Below, piece after piece: positions 43,313-51,901 of a stretch of DNA of 64,000 bases (positions are counted from its first letter, which is position 1; each line of letters begins with the position of its first letter). Below the pieces are notes generated by a model. It was not told the DNA's origin. It ran no database searches and saw only the letters and a list, made by a program, of their open reading frames with translations. The stretch lies in the NCBI RefSeq assembly GCF_005222205.1, contig NZ_CP032345.1, positions 2,109,501 through 2,173,500 on the forward strand, read 5' to 3'. A program made the position numbers and the translations under genes. Source of the DNA: Azospirillum brasilense. Its GTDB lineage: Bacteria > Pseudomonadota > Alphaproteobacteria > Azospirillales > Azospirillaceae.

Positions 43313-44571
43313 CGCGCACCTATCGCGACACCGGTGAAGGTCTGGTTGACGTGCATGGCGTTGTACTGCTCGCCGTAGGCGCAGAAGCCGACGACGTTGT
43401 GCCGCGCCAACGCCGCCGACATGACGTGCTTGAGCTGCCGCTGCTCCAGCTCCAGCCGGCGCAGGATGCAGTCGCAGCCGAGCACGAGGTCCGGCGGCCC
43501 GCCGACCTCCGCGGCCAGCTTGCGCATCATCTCCTCGAGATTCTCCACCGGGTCGACGCCGCGGGCGACCGTCAGCACGATGCCCTCGTCGATGGCGCAG
43601 TAGAAGGTCAGGCTCTCGTCGTCGTTGACCTTCTGGATGGAGCGGACATGGTACTCGCCCCCCACCCGCACGACGACGGGATAGGCGGCGAAGATCAGGG
43701 GGGTCAGCGGCTCCCCCTCCAGCCCGACCATGCGGGCGTACTCGCGGCCCGCCGGCTCGGCGTTGATCTCGGTGACGATGCGGCGCTGCGGGTCGGCGCC
43801 GGTCACCACCATCTTGGCGTCGGACGCCACGAAATGCTCGGTCCGGAAGACCACGAAGCGGCGCGCCGTGGTGACCAGCATCAGCACGGCGGCGTTGGTG
43901 TGGAACCGCCCCTCGTGCAGGACGAAGGTGCGCTCGAAGCGCAGCTCGTCCCCGGCGGAACCGCCGAACAGCGGGATGTCCATCAGCACGCTGTGCAGCG
44001 CGCTGACCACCATCTCCTCCGCCCGCGACATGCCGTCGATCATCAGGAAGGCGAAGCTGCCATGGTCGGGAAACGCGTCGGCGCGGGCGGCCAGGGCGAT
44101 GTCGCGCTGCTCCATGAGGCTGCGCAGGACGCGCGGCGCCTCGGCGATGGAGAAGCGGTCGAGGTCGTCGATGCGCTGGGTGGCGATGGTGAAGTCGGCG
44201 CGCGGGAAGCCGATCCCGACCAGCGACCCGGCGGCGTAGCCGAAGGGCGTGATCTCCCCCGCCGTGGTGCAGCCGACCACCGGCACCGGCCCGAACAGCT
44301 CGGCCAGGGCCGCCGCCAGCTCCACCCGGTCATAGTGCGCGGAGCAGAAGACCAGCACCATCTCCAGCTCGGCGACGGCGGCGGGGTTCCGCCCGCACAG
44401 CCCCTCGAAGAGGTCCCGCGCGGCGGCGCGGGCGTCCTCCGCCATCGAGACGGCCCTGGGAAGGGGCGGGCTGGGCGCGCTGGGCATGGAGGCGCTGGGC
44501 GGAGCATCGGAGAGGAGAGCGTCCGAGGCCGGATGGCTGGTCACAATGCGGGTCCCGAAAAGCATCGGCAT
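43309..44571 (-). CDS. FIST-domain sensor protein (NosP-like)
   Basis: About 420 residues with FIST N and C domains: VPVVGCTTAGEITPFGYA and FGGSAGDELRFERTFVLHEG, then VLGCDCILRRLELEQ and VGFCAYGEQYNAMHVNQT near the C-terminus. FIST proteins beside NahK-type kinases (NosP) bind haem and modulate the kinase with NO. The 4-bp ATGA overlap with the kinase fits co-translation. The start is uncertain: ATG 44571 or GTG 44583, both with poor ribosome sites. NO sensing is inferred from context, not from an assigned haem ligand. Confidence 0.8.
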   Translation of the reverse strand: MPMLFGTRIVTSHPASDALLSDAPPSASMPSAPSPPLPRAVSMAEDARAAARDLFEGLCGRNPAAVAELEMVLVFCSAHYDRVELAAALAELFGPVPVVGCTTAGEITPFGYAAGSLVGIGFPRADFTIATQRIDDLDRFSIAEAPRVLRSLMEQRDIALAARADAFPDHGSFAFLMIDGMSRAEEMVVSALHSVLMDIPLFGGSAGDELRFERTFVLHEGRFHTNAAVLMLVTTARRFVVFRTEHFVASDAKMVVTGADPQRRIVTEINAEPAGREYARMVGLEGEPLTPLIFAAYPVVVRVGGEYHVRSIQKVNDDESLTFYCAIDEGIVLTVARGVDPVENLEEMMRKLAAEVGGPPDLVLGCDCILRRLELEQRQLKHVMSAALARHNVVGFCAYGEQYNAMHVNQTFTGVAIGAR

Positions 44572-44746
44572 GGCATCCAACACCCCAAGCCGCCACCCGA
44601 TGCCGGAAGGCCGGCCGGGGAACGTGGGCGGATGACCTATAGGTTACTTCAGCGACGCCCGCCGGGCAAAGCCGGCGCGGGGGTGCGGGCATGCGACCAT
44701 GGTCTAAGACGGTCTGGCGTCTAAGACGGCTTGGCGTCGCCCAAGC

Positions 44747-45970
44747 TCAGCCGGTCCGGCGCGCCATCGTCTCGCCGCCGCGCGCCGGGGTGCTTCGCTT
44801 CCTCGCGTCGCCCGGCGGAACGCCGTTCATCAGGAAGCGCAGGGTCGGCGAGTGGCGGACCAGCCCGTGATGGACCGCCAGCGGCACGAACAGGCCGACC
44901 ACGGTGATCGCGGCGAACTCCAGCAGGGGCGGGGCGGTAACGGCCAGCAGGGCGAAGCCGGCGGCCATGACCACCAGATGATGCAGCAGGTAGATGGTGT
45001 AGGAGGCCTGCGACAACGCCCGCACCCGGCGGCTCTCCGCCGAGAAGAAGGATTGCGTCAGGCCGAGGACGAAGCGGAAGGCCGACCAGGCGGCGACGGC
45101 GCGCAGCGCCTCGTCGAGGAAGCGGACCGGCATGGGCTTCTCGACGCCGACCATGCCGATGTGGATGGCGAAGCACACCAGATAGGTCAGCGCCACGCCC
45201 CAGCTCGCCCTGGCGTAGCGCGCGGCCCCGCCCGGCCAATGGGCGATCAGCACCCCGACCGCGAAGAAGCCCGACGAGACGACGATGCTCACCGCCGTGG
45301 AGTTGGTCGGCACCAGCGGCGTCACCAGAAGGTCGGAGATGTTGTCGAAACCCAGCACCCCCATCATGACGAGGCTGAGCAGGAGCGGCGGCAGCCAGTC
45401 CGGCGGGTCGGCCAGCCAGCGGGCCGGCCCCGGCGCGCGCGCCGCCAGCCGCCGGTGCAGGGCGACCAGCAGCGGGTAGGTGAGGCAGAGCGCCAGCACG
45501 CTGATGAACAGCTCGACTAGGAACCACAGGTGATAGACGAGCCCGCCGCTCCAGAAGGCCGCCGGGATGGTCTGGGTGACGAACTCGCCGGCTGTCAGGC
45601 CCGGGTCGATGGCGCGGCTTTCCATCCATAACTGGGCGACGTTCAGCGTCGCCGCCATGGCGACGAGCGGCACCAGCAGCCGCGAGGCGCGCGAGGTCAG
45701 GGTCGCCCGCGGCCCGTGGCGGCGCAGGCTGTGGGTGATCAGCAGGCCGGAGATCAGGAAGAAGGCGGGCATGCGGAAGCTGTGGATGAAGTCGGCGAAC
45801 AGCCCGATCCAGGCGATGCCGTCGGGGGAGTTCATCACCCAGTCGTAGCCCGGCGTGTAGATCAGCGCCGCGTGGTAGGGCACGCCGAGGATCATCAGCA
45901 GGCTGCGCGCCGCGTCCAGCGCGTGATCCCGTGTGCCGCCCATTCCAATTGATAAGCCCGCCGCCGCCAT
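44747..45970 (-). CDS. Acyltransferase 3 family membrane protein
   Basis: 407 residues with about ten helices. Starts with a short soluble piece, then ALDAARSLLMILGVPYHAAL with the family's early His. FRMPAFFLISGLL is the classic Arg/Ser-Gly motif; a C-terminal LLHHLVVMA helix follows. Acyltransferase-3 proteins acylate surface or secreted glycans from acyl-CoA at the membrane. The start at 45970 follows GGTGAGGG; the frame is open to 46192 without homology. No glycan genes are next to it. Confidence 0.85.
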   Translation of the reverse strand: MAAAGLSIGMGGTRDHALDAARSLLMILGVPYHAALIYTPGYDWVMNSPDGIAWIGLFADFIHSFRMPAFFLISGLLITHSLRRHGPRATLTSRASRLLVPLVAMAATLNVAQLWMESRAIDPGLTAGEFVTQTIPAAFWSGGLVYHLWFLVELFISVLALCLTYPLLVALHRRLAARAPGPARWLADPPDWLPPLLLSLVMMGVLGFDNISDLLVTPLVPTNSTAVSIVVSSGFFAVGVLIAHWPGGAARYARASWGVALTYLVCFAIHIGMVGVEKPMPVRFLDEALRAVAAWSAFRFVLGLTQSFFSAESRRVRALSQASYTIYLLHHLVVMAAGFALLAVTAPPLLEFAAITVVGLFVPLAVHHGLVRHSPTLRFLMNGVPPGDARKRSTPARGGETMARRTG

Positions 45971-46255
45971 CGCCCTCACCTTTCGGGGTCTCTTTCGTCT
46001 CGCCTCCCCGAACGAACGCGCCAGGGCATCGTCCGGATGCGCTAGACGCGGCGGCGCATTCGGGGAACCGATATGGGGGTAAGTCGTTCCCGCCGGTTGA
46101 CCCACCGGTTGCGCCCCGTCCGAGCCGGCGCGCGCCGAGGGTTCACGCCGAGGGTTCGAACCTGTTACAAGACCGCTGCGGAGCGCTCGCATTCACGCGG
46201 GTGGCGCCGTCGTTCGCGCCCGTATTTCCGCGGGTGGCTTTTGGAGGATTCCGTC
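45971..46255. other. 285-bp divergent intergenic region (acyltransferase / VUT gene)
   Basis: It contains a GAGGGTTC motif repeated twice (46137-46157). I checked for a preQ1/preQ0 riboswitch upstream of the VUT gene and saw none. No clear promoter boxes. Confidence 0.4.
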
Positions 46256-46720
46256 ATGCTCTGGCTCGCCGCCTACATCGGCAGCGTACTCGCCATCAAC
46301 TACGCCTTCAGCCTGGCGCCGCATCTCGACCTCGTGTGGTCCTGCTGGGCCGGGTTGATCTTCATCCTGCGCGACATGGTCCAGGTCCGCTACGGCCACT
46401 GGTCGCTGGCCGCCATGCTGGCCGCCACGGTTCTGTCCTTCCTCCTGGCCGACCCCTTCGTCGCAACGGCCAGCGTCACCGCCTTCGCGGTGTCGGAACT
46501 GATCGACTGGGGCGTCTTCACCGTCACCCGCCGCCCGCTGCGCGACCGGCTGTGGATCAGCGCCGCCCTGTCGGTGCCGGTGGATACGGCGCTGTTCTTC
46601 GGCATGCTCGGCATCTGGGACCCGACGGTCTGGGCGGCCAGCCTCGCGTCCAAGCTGGCCGGCGTGTCGGCGGTGTGGATGCTGATGCGCGTGCGGGCGA
46701 CCCGCCCGGCGACGGCGTGA
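46256..46720 (+). CDS. VUT family (YhhQ-like) membrane protein
   Basis: 154 residues with 4-5 helices. FAVSELIDWGVFTVTRRPLR corresponds to the conserved Glu/Asp...Thr-Arg-Arg-Pro signature of VUT/YhhQ, and KLAGVSAVWMLM is the last helix. YhhQ imports queuosine precursors (preQ0/preQ1) in E. coli. This protein is shorter than YhhQ (about 220), so the substrate is less certain. GGAGG precedes ATG 46256. Confidence 0.75.
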   Translation: MLWLAAYIGSVLAINYAFSLAPHLDLVWSCWAGLIFILRDMVQVRYGHWSLAAMLAATVLSFLLADPFVATASVTAFAVSELIDWGVFTVTRRPLRDRLWISAALSVPVDTALFFGMLGIWDPTVWAASLASKLAGVSAVWMLMRVRATRPATA

Positions 46721-46732
46721 TCCAGTCCCGGA

Positions 46733-46820
46733 TTTGGCAATCGCCGACTCGGTGACCCGCCGGTTCCGCCGCGGACCGTCCCGGTGTCGCCGAAGGTCCG
46801 CGGCGTCGGCGATTGCCAAA
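46733..46820. repeat. 88-bp nested inverted repeat between convergent genes
   Basis: TTTGGCAATCGCCGAC (46733-46748) is perfectly complementary to 46805-46820. Inside, GCCGCGGACC and GGTCCGCGGC form a second stem. There is no U-tract, so it is not a classical terminator; it lies between the VUT and kinase 3' ends. Confidence 0.7.
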
Positions 46821-46833
46821 AGGGCCGGGGGCG

Positions 46834-48705
46834 TCAGATCACCGAGGCCACGGTCTCGGTGGTTTGGCGGGGGCTGGACGCCTCGTCGGGGATCTCGACC
46901 AGGAAGATGGCGCCGCGGCCCGGGCGCGACAGCACCCGCACCCGGTAGCCGAGCAGCCGGCTGAGCCGCGCCACGGTGGCGAGGCCGAGGCCGAGGCCCT
47001 TGCGCCGGTCGCGCTCGGGATTGCCGATCTGGTAGAAGTCCTCGAAGATCAGATGCAGCCGGTCCTGCGGGATGCCGGGGCCGGTGTCCTGCACCTTGAT
47101 CGCGGTGAAGCCGCGCGCCTGCCGGCAGGTCACCCGGATGGTGCCGCTGTGGGTGTATTTCAGCGCGTTGCTCAGCAGGTTGCGGACGATCCGTTCCAGC
47201 ATCGCCGGGTCGGTCGTCACGCGGGTGCCGCCGCAGGTGACGCGGAAGCCCAAACCCTTGCCGGCGGCCTCCAGCCGGCCTTCCTCGCAGATGCGCTCCA
47301 GGAAGACGGGCAGGTCCAGCTCGGAGAGCTGCGGGCTGATCACCCCGGTTTCCAGCGTGGCGATGTCCATCAGCGAGTTCAGCAGGCGCTGCGTCGCTTC
47401 GAACCCGTCGCCCGCGGCGTCCACCAGCTTGCGCAGCCGGGGGCTGTCCGCCTGCTCGCCGATCATGTGCAGATAGATGCCCAGCGTCTGGAGCGGCTGG
47501 CGCAGGTCGTGGCTGGCGGCGGCGAGGAAGCGCGACTTGGCGGCGTTGGCCTGCTCCGCCTCGGCCCGCGCCCGCGCCAGCGCGTCGTAGCTGCGGCGCA
47601 GCTCCGCCATGCGGTCACGGTCCTGCAGCACGGAGTTGACGGTGGCGACCAGAAGCAGCGTGATGATCAGGCCGGCGAACAGCACCGCCCGCGGCGTGGC
47701 GCTGGCCACGCTCTCCTGGAAGGCCTGGGTGCCGGACAGGACCAGCGTCCATGGGCGGCCGAACACCTCGATGTGGAGGACATCCCGAAAGGCGGAATCC
47801 AGGCCGATCGCCGAGTCGAACATCAGGGAGTCTGGTGTGGCGTCGGTCCCGTCATGGACGCGGATGTTGAGCAGTTCGGAGGCGCCCCGGCCCATGATGC
47901 TGCGCATCAGGTCATGCGCGCGGAAGGGGCTATAGACGAAACCCAGCAGCGCCTCGCGCCGGTCGGCGGTGGTGGTCAGCGGCAGGGTCTGGTCGTAGAC
48001 GGGCACATAGATGAGGAAGCCGGGCTGCACGTCCTCTTCGGTCTCCTGGACCAGCCGCAACCGGGCGGTCGCCGCGGCGGTGCCGGTGCCGCGGGCGCGC
48101 TCCATGGCGGCCTGGCGGGTCGGCTCGGCGTGCATGTCGAAGCCGAAAGCCCGCAGGTTGCGGCTGGCGAAGGGCTCGATGTAGATGATCGGGAAATACT
48201 CGGGCCGCTCCCCCTCCGGCGTCACGCGGTAGCTGTAGAAGCCGGCGGCGTGCAGCGACGCCTCGTGCTGCTCGCGGTCGGGCGCCTTCACGCGCTTGGC
48301 GTAGCCGATGCCCTGGATGCCGGGATAGCGGTCCTCCACATGCAGGCCGGTGACATAGGCTCGCCATTCCGTGCGGCTGACCTGCCCCCCGCCGGCGTCC
48401 ACCATCGCCACGGCGCCCTGCAGCATCTGTTCATAGGTGTCGAGCCGCGCCGTGACGTCGCCGGCCAGATCGCGGGCCAGCGCGCGGAAGCGCGCTTCGG
48501 CCAGCCGATGGTTCTGTTCGGTCAGCAGCCACCAAGCGAGGCCGGTCAGCAGCAGCCCCAGCCCGAAGACCGCCCAGCTTTCCCAAGACCGGAACAGCCG
48601 CCCGTCGGGAACGGCGGCGCGCTTGCGCTTCGGCCCGTTTTGCCTTGGCCCGGGCGGCGCGGGAGGGGGCGGCGCGGGAGGGGGCGGCGATAAGGGCACG
48701 TCCAT
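46834..48705 (-). CDS. CHASE-domain membrane histidine kinase
   Basis: 623 residues. A basic/proline-rich cytoplasmic start, TM1 (about 42-60), a periplasmic CHASE domain (about 75-300, FPIIYIEPFASRNLRAFGFD), TM2 (LFAGLIITLLLVATVNSV), then HisKA with ASHDLRQPLQTLGIYL and HATPase with DTGPGIP and GLGLGLATV. CHASE domains sense small external ligands. The gene follows a response-regulator gene. ATG 48705 is used; GTG 48723 overlaps the regulator stop as GTGA and is a good alternative. The two probably form one two-component system. Confidence 0.88.
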   Translation of the reverse strand: MDVPLSPPPPAPPPPAPPGPRQNGPKRKRAAVPDGRLFRSWESWAVFGLGLLLTGLAWWLLTEQNHRLAEARFRALARDLAGDVTARLDTYEQMLQGAVAMVDAGGGQVSRTEWRAYVTGLHVEDRYPGIQGIGYAKRVKAPDREQHEASLHAAGFYSYRVTPEGERPEYFPIIYIEPFASRNLRAFGFDMHAEPTRQAAMERARGTGTAAATARLRLVQETEEDVQPGFLIYVPVYDQTLPLTTTADRREALLGFVYSPFRAHDLMRSIMGRGASELLNIRVHDGTDATPDSLMFDSAIGLDSAFRDVLHIEVFGRPWTLVLSGTQAFQESVASATPRAVLFAGLIITLLLVATVNSVLQDRDRMAELRRSYDALARARAEAEQANAAKSRFLAAASHDLRQPLQTLGIYLHMIGEQADSPRLRKLVDAAGDGFEATQRLLNSLMDIATLETGVISPQLSELDLPVFLERICEEGRLEAAGKGLGFRVTCGGTRVTTDPAMLERIVRNLLSNALKYTHSGTIRVTCRQARGFTAIKVQDTGPGIPQDRLHLIFEDFYQIGNPERDRRKGLGLGLATVARLSRLLGYRVRVLSRPGRGAIFLVEIPDEASSPRQTTETVASVI

Positions 48706-48719
48706 GCCGGTCCGGCCCG

Positions 48720-49130
48720 TCACGCCGTACCGGCGGGGTGATCCCGCAGAACCTTGGTCAGCACCGCCTGGAGGTGGGGCGGCAGCACCGGCTTCTGCAG
48801 GACGGTCAGCCCGCGGGCGCGGGCGTCGCGCAGCCCTTCGGTGGAGGTGTCGCCGGTGATGATGACGCCCGGCACCTCGGCGCCGGCCTCCGCCCGGATG
48901 CGGTCGATGGCCTGCACGCCGGTGCGACCTTCGCGCAGGCGGTAGTCGGCCAGGATGGCGTGCGGCGTTTCCCCGGCGACGGACAGGCGGTCGACGGCCT
49001 CGCCCTCGCTTTCGGCGGTGACGACCCGGTACCCCCACATCTCCAGCAGGAGGTTGAGGGCCTGCAGAACCGTCCGCTCGTCGTCGATCACCATGACGAG
49101 CTTGTCCTGATCGTCACCCGCGGCAGTCAC
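48720..49130 (-). CDS. Single-domain response regulator
   Basis: About 136 residues: a stand-alone receiver. LVMVIDDERTVLQALNLLL gives the acidic pocket, the phosphoacceptor Asp is in AILADYRLREGRTG, GVIITGDTS holds the conserved Thr, and VLQKPVLPP the Lys. No output domain. The upstream in-frame TTG (49139) is less likely than GTG 49130. It closely resembles the receiver of the hybrid kinase at 40598 in style, suggesting phosphorelay roles. Coupled to the CHASE kinase gene downstream. Confidence 0.88.
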   Translation of the reverse strand: MTAAGDDQDKLVMVIDDERTVLQALNLLLEMWGYRVVTAESEGEAVDRLSVAGETPHAILADYRLREGRTGVQAIDRIRAEAGAEVPGVIITGDTSTEGLRDARARGLTVLQKPVLPPHLQAVLTKVLRDHPAGTA

Positions 49131-49456
49131 TGTGTCCAATCCATCCGTTCACAAGGGCCGGTGATTATACAGACCAACAGGCCAGACCAACAGGCATCCG
49201 GCCAGAAAAGACTACCGCACCCGTGAGACGGGCGCCATGCAGCGGGGCGGCTGTGTAGCACAGACGATGGTTTGTTCGGTCAGTACATTTGTCCTATTAC
49301 CTCCATTGCGTGCCTATGTCCGGCGCGGCAATGCCCCGCATTCCTGGAGGGTCCGATCAAAAGCATTGAGCTGGCGGAGCGCATCGTCCATTCTTCCGGC
49401 CCTCCGGACAGTCCTATGACCTTCCTTCGGGCGACCAATCTCTTCGGGCGGCGGCA
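49131..49456. other. 326-bp intergenic region upstream of cimA
   Basis: Divergent from the response regulator and must hold the cimA promoter. Short open frames in it (49237-49419 and 49272-49460) have no convincing ribosome sites. I looked for a leucine or isoleucine codon-rich attenuator peptide and did not find one. Confidence 0.4.
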
Positions 49457-51061
49457 ATGACGGGCGAACGCATCCATCTGTACGACACCACGCTGCGCGA
49501 CGGGGCGCAGACCCAGGACGTGGATTTTTCCGTCGCCGACAAGATCGCCATTGCCCGCGACCTCGACCGGCTGGGAATCGACTATGTGGAAGGCGGCTGG
49601 CCCGGCGCCAACCCGACCGACGACCAGTTCTTCGCCGAGGCGCCGGACCTCGCCCGGTCGACCTTCACCGCCTTCGGCATGACGCGCCGTCCCGGCCGCA
49701 GCGCCGCGAACGACCCGCAGCTCGCCGCCCTGATCCAGTCCAAGGCGCGCGCCGTCTGCATCGTCGGCAAGACCTGGGACTTCCACGTCGACGTGGCGCT
49801 GGCCATCCCGCGCGAGGAAAACATCGAGCTGATCGCCGACAGCATCGCCGCGCTGAAGGCCGCCAAGGGCGAGGCGCTGTTCGACGCCGAGCATTTCTTC
49901 GACGGCTACAAGCGCAACCCGGCCTACGCCGCGTCCTGCATCAAGGCCGCCTACGAGGCGGGGGCGCGCTGGATCGTGCTGTGCGACACCAACGGCGGCA
50001 CGCTGCCCCACGAGATCGACGCGATCGTCCGGCAAGTGATCGACGAGCACGGCATCCCCGGCGACCGGCTGGGCATCCACTGCCACAACGACACCGAGAA
50101 CGCCGTCGCCAACTCGCTGGCCGCGGTGCGCGCCGGGGTGCGGATGGTGCAGGGGACGATCAACGGGCTGGGCGAGCGCTGCGGCAACGCCAACCTCGTG
50201 TCGCTGATCCCGTCGCTGATGCTGAAGATGGGCTACGACGTCGGCATCAGGCCCGCCGACCTGCCGCTGCTGACCGAGATCAGCCGCAAGTTCGACGAGC
50301 GGCTGAACCGCGCGCCGAACCGCCACGCCCCCTACGTCGGCGCCAGCGCCTTCGCCCACAAGGGTGGGCTGCACGTCTCCGCCGTGGAGAAGGACCCGTC
50401 CTCCTACGAGCATGTCGAGCCGGAGGCGGTCGGCAACCGCCGCCAGATCGTCATGTCGGACCAGGCGGGCCGCTCCAACGTCATCGCGCGGCTGCGCGAG
50501 ATGGGCATGGCCGTCGACCCGAAGGACGAGCGGCTGAACCGCCTGCTGGACGTCGTGAAGCAGCGCGACACCGAGGGCTACGCCTACGACACCGCCGAAG
50601 CCAGCTTCGAGCTGCTGGTCCGCCGCGAGCTGGGCGAGGTGCCGGACTATTTCACCCTGAAGCGCTTCCACGTCACCGACGAGCGCCGCTACAACGCCAA
50701 GGGCGAACTGGTGGTCGAGTCCGAGGCCGTCGTCCGCGTGAAGATCGGCGGCAAGGAGTATCACGAGGTGGCGTCGGGCAACGGCCCGGTCAACGCGCTG
50801 GACACCGCGATGCGCAAGGCGCTGGAGCCGCTCTACCCGTTGCTCGACGGGGTGAAGCTGTCCGACTACCGCGTGCGCATCCTGGCGGCCAAGGACGGCA
50901 CCGGCGCCATGCCGCGCGTGCTGATCCGCTCGCGCAACGGCGACGGGGCGGAATGGTCCACGCTGGGCGTCTCCACCAACATCATCGAGGCGTCGATGGA
51001 GGCGCTGGTGGACAGTTACACATTCAAGCTGTTTAAAGGCGGCGCAACACCGCGAAGCTGA
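49457..51061 (+). CDS. cimA: (R)-citramalate synthase
   Basis: 534 residues of the IPMS-like family. Condenses pyruvate and acetyl-CoA to citramalate for isoleucine synthesis without threonine. DRE-TIM barrel opens LYDTTLRDGAQTQDV; metal ligands in IHCHNDTENAVANS and GTINGLGERCGNANL. The C-terminal LeuA-dimer allosteric domain (about 390-520) would bind isoleucine. 16 bases separate it from trmJ. Family length and the 90-residue difference from LeuA support CimA over LeuA. Confidence 0.93.
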   Translation: MTGERIHLYDTTLRDGAQTQDVDFSVADKIAIARDLDRLGIDYVEGGWPGANPTDDQFFAEAPDLARSTFTAFGMTRRPGRSAANDPQLAALIQSKARAVCIVGKTWDFHVDVALAIPREENIELIADSIAALKAAKGEALFDAEHFFDGYKRNPAYAASCIKAAYEAGARWIVLCDTNGGTLPHEIDAIVRQVIDEHGIPGDRLGIHCHNDTENAVANSLAAVRAGVRMVQGTINGLGERCGNANLVSLIPSLMLKMGYDVGIRPADLPLLTEISRKFDERLNRAPNRHAPYVGASAFAHKGGLHVSAVEKDPSSYEHVEPEAVGNRRQIVMSDQAGRSNVIARLREMGMAVDPKDERLNRLLDVVKQRDTEGYAYDTAEASFELLVRRELGEVPDYFTLKRFHVTDERRYNAKGELVVESEAVVRVKIGGKEYHEVASGNGPVNALDTAMRKALEPLYPLLDGVKLSDYRVRILAAKDGTGAMPRVLIRSRNGDGAEWSTLGVSTNIIEASMEALVDSYTFKLFKGGATPRS

Positions 51062-51077
51062 GACCAAAGTTCAGATC

Positions 51078-51848
51078 ATGACCTCCGGCAAAGACCCCAA
51101 CCGGCCCTCCGTCCTGGGCGGCCCGACCATCATCCTCGTGCAGCCCCAGCTCGGCGAGAACATCGGCGCCTGCGCGCGGGCCATGCTCAACTGCGGCCTG
51201 ACCGAGCTGCGTCTGGTGAAGCCGCGCGACGGCTGGCCGAACGAGAAGGCGGTGGCCGCGGCGTCGGGCGCCGATCTGGTGCTGGACGGGGCGAAGCTCT
51301 ATGAGACGACCGCGGAGGCCGTGGCCGACCTCAACGTGGTCTTCGCCACCACCGTCCGCACCCGCGGGATGATCCAAGAGTTCGTCACCCCGCGCGTCGC
51401 CGCGACGGAGCTGCGCGCCCATGTCGACGCCGGGCACAAGACCGGCGTGCTGTTCGGGCCGGAGCGCACCGGTCTGGTCAACGACGACCTGACGCTGGCT
51501 TCAACGCTGATCACCGTGCCGCTGAACCCGGCCTTCTCCTCGCTCAATCTGGCGCAGGCGGTTCTGCTGATCGGCTACGAGTGGTTCCAGACCGGCGAGA
51601 TCCCGCCGGACCGCGTTCTGCACACTGGCCAGACCCGTCCGGCGACCAAGGCGGAGCTTGTGAACTTCTTCGAGCATCTGGAAGGCGACCTCGACCGCAC
51701 CGGCTTCTTCACCTCGCCGGAGAAGCGTCCCTCCATGGTCCGCACGCTGCGCAACGCGCTGGAGCGGATGCAGATGACCGAACAGGAGGTCCGCACTTTC
51801 CACGGCGTCGTCGCGGCGCTGACCGGACGGCGCAAGGGCGAACCGTAA
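51078..51848 (+). CDS. trmJ: tRNA (Cm32/Um32) methyltransferase TrmJ
   Basis: 256 residues, SPOUT class. Motif 1 is VQPQLGENIGACARAMLNCG, motif 2 VLFGPERTGL and motif 3 VPLNPAFSSLNLAQAVLL. A C-terminal helical extension (about 165-250) is characteristic of TrmJ and distinguishes it from TrmL. It methylates the ribose of nucleotide 32 in tRNAs. Immediately downstream of cimA, probably cotranscribed. Confidence 0.9.
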   Translation: MTSGKDPNRPSVLGGPTIILVQPQLGENIGACARAMLNCGLTELRLVKPRDGWPNEKAVAAASGADLVLDGAKLYETTAEAVADLNVVFATTVRTRGMIQEFVTPRVAATELRAHVDAGHKTGVLFGPERTGLVNDDLTLASTLITVPLNPAFSSLNLAQAVLLIGYEWFQTGEIPPDRVLHTGQTRPATKAELVNFFEHLEGDLDRTGFFTSPEKRPSMVRTLRNALERMQMTEQEVRTFHGVVAALTGRRKGEP

Positions 51849-51901
51849 CCCTCTTCCCTAACCTCTTCCCTTCCGGGGCGAATCGCGGCCTATACTGCCC
51901 C

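Noticed and set aside
40577..43378. 933-codon open frame opposite the hybrid kinase
   Set aside because: Pure antisense shadow with no hydrophobic or domain pattern.
46130..46165. GGGTTCGAACC resembling a tRNA T-loop
   Set aside because: No acceptor, D or anticodon arms can be drawn around it.
46080..46255. preQ1/preQ0 riboswitch upstream of the VUT gene
   Set aside because: No matching pseudoknot core or A-rich tail found.
49237..49460. Two short open frames upstream of cimA as a possible leader peptide
   Set aside because: No run of Leu, Ile or Val codons and no attenuator hairpins of the expected form.
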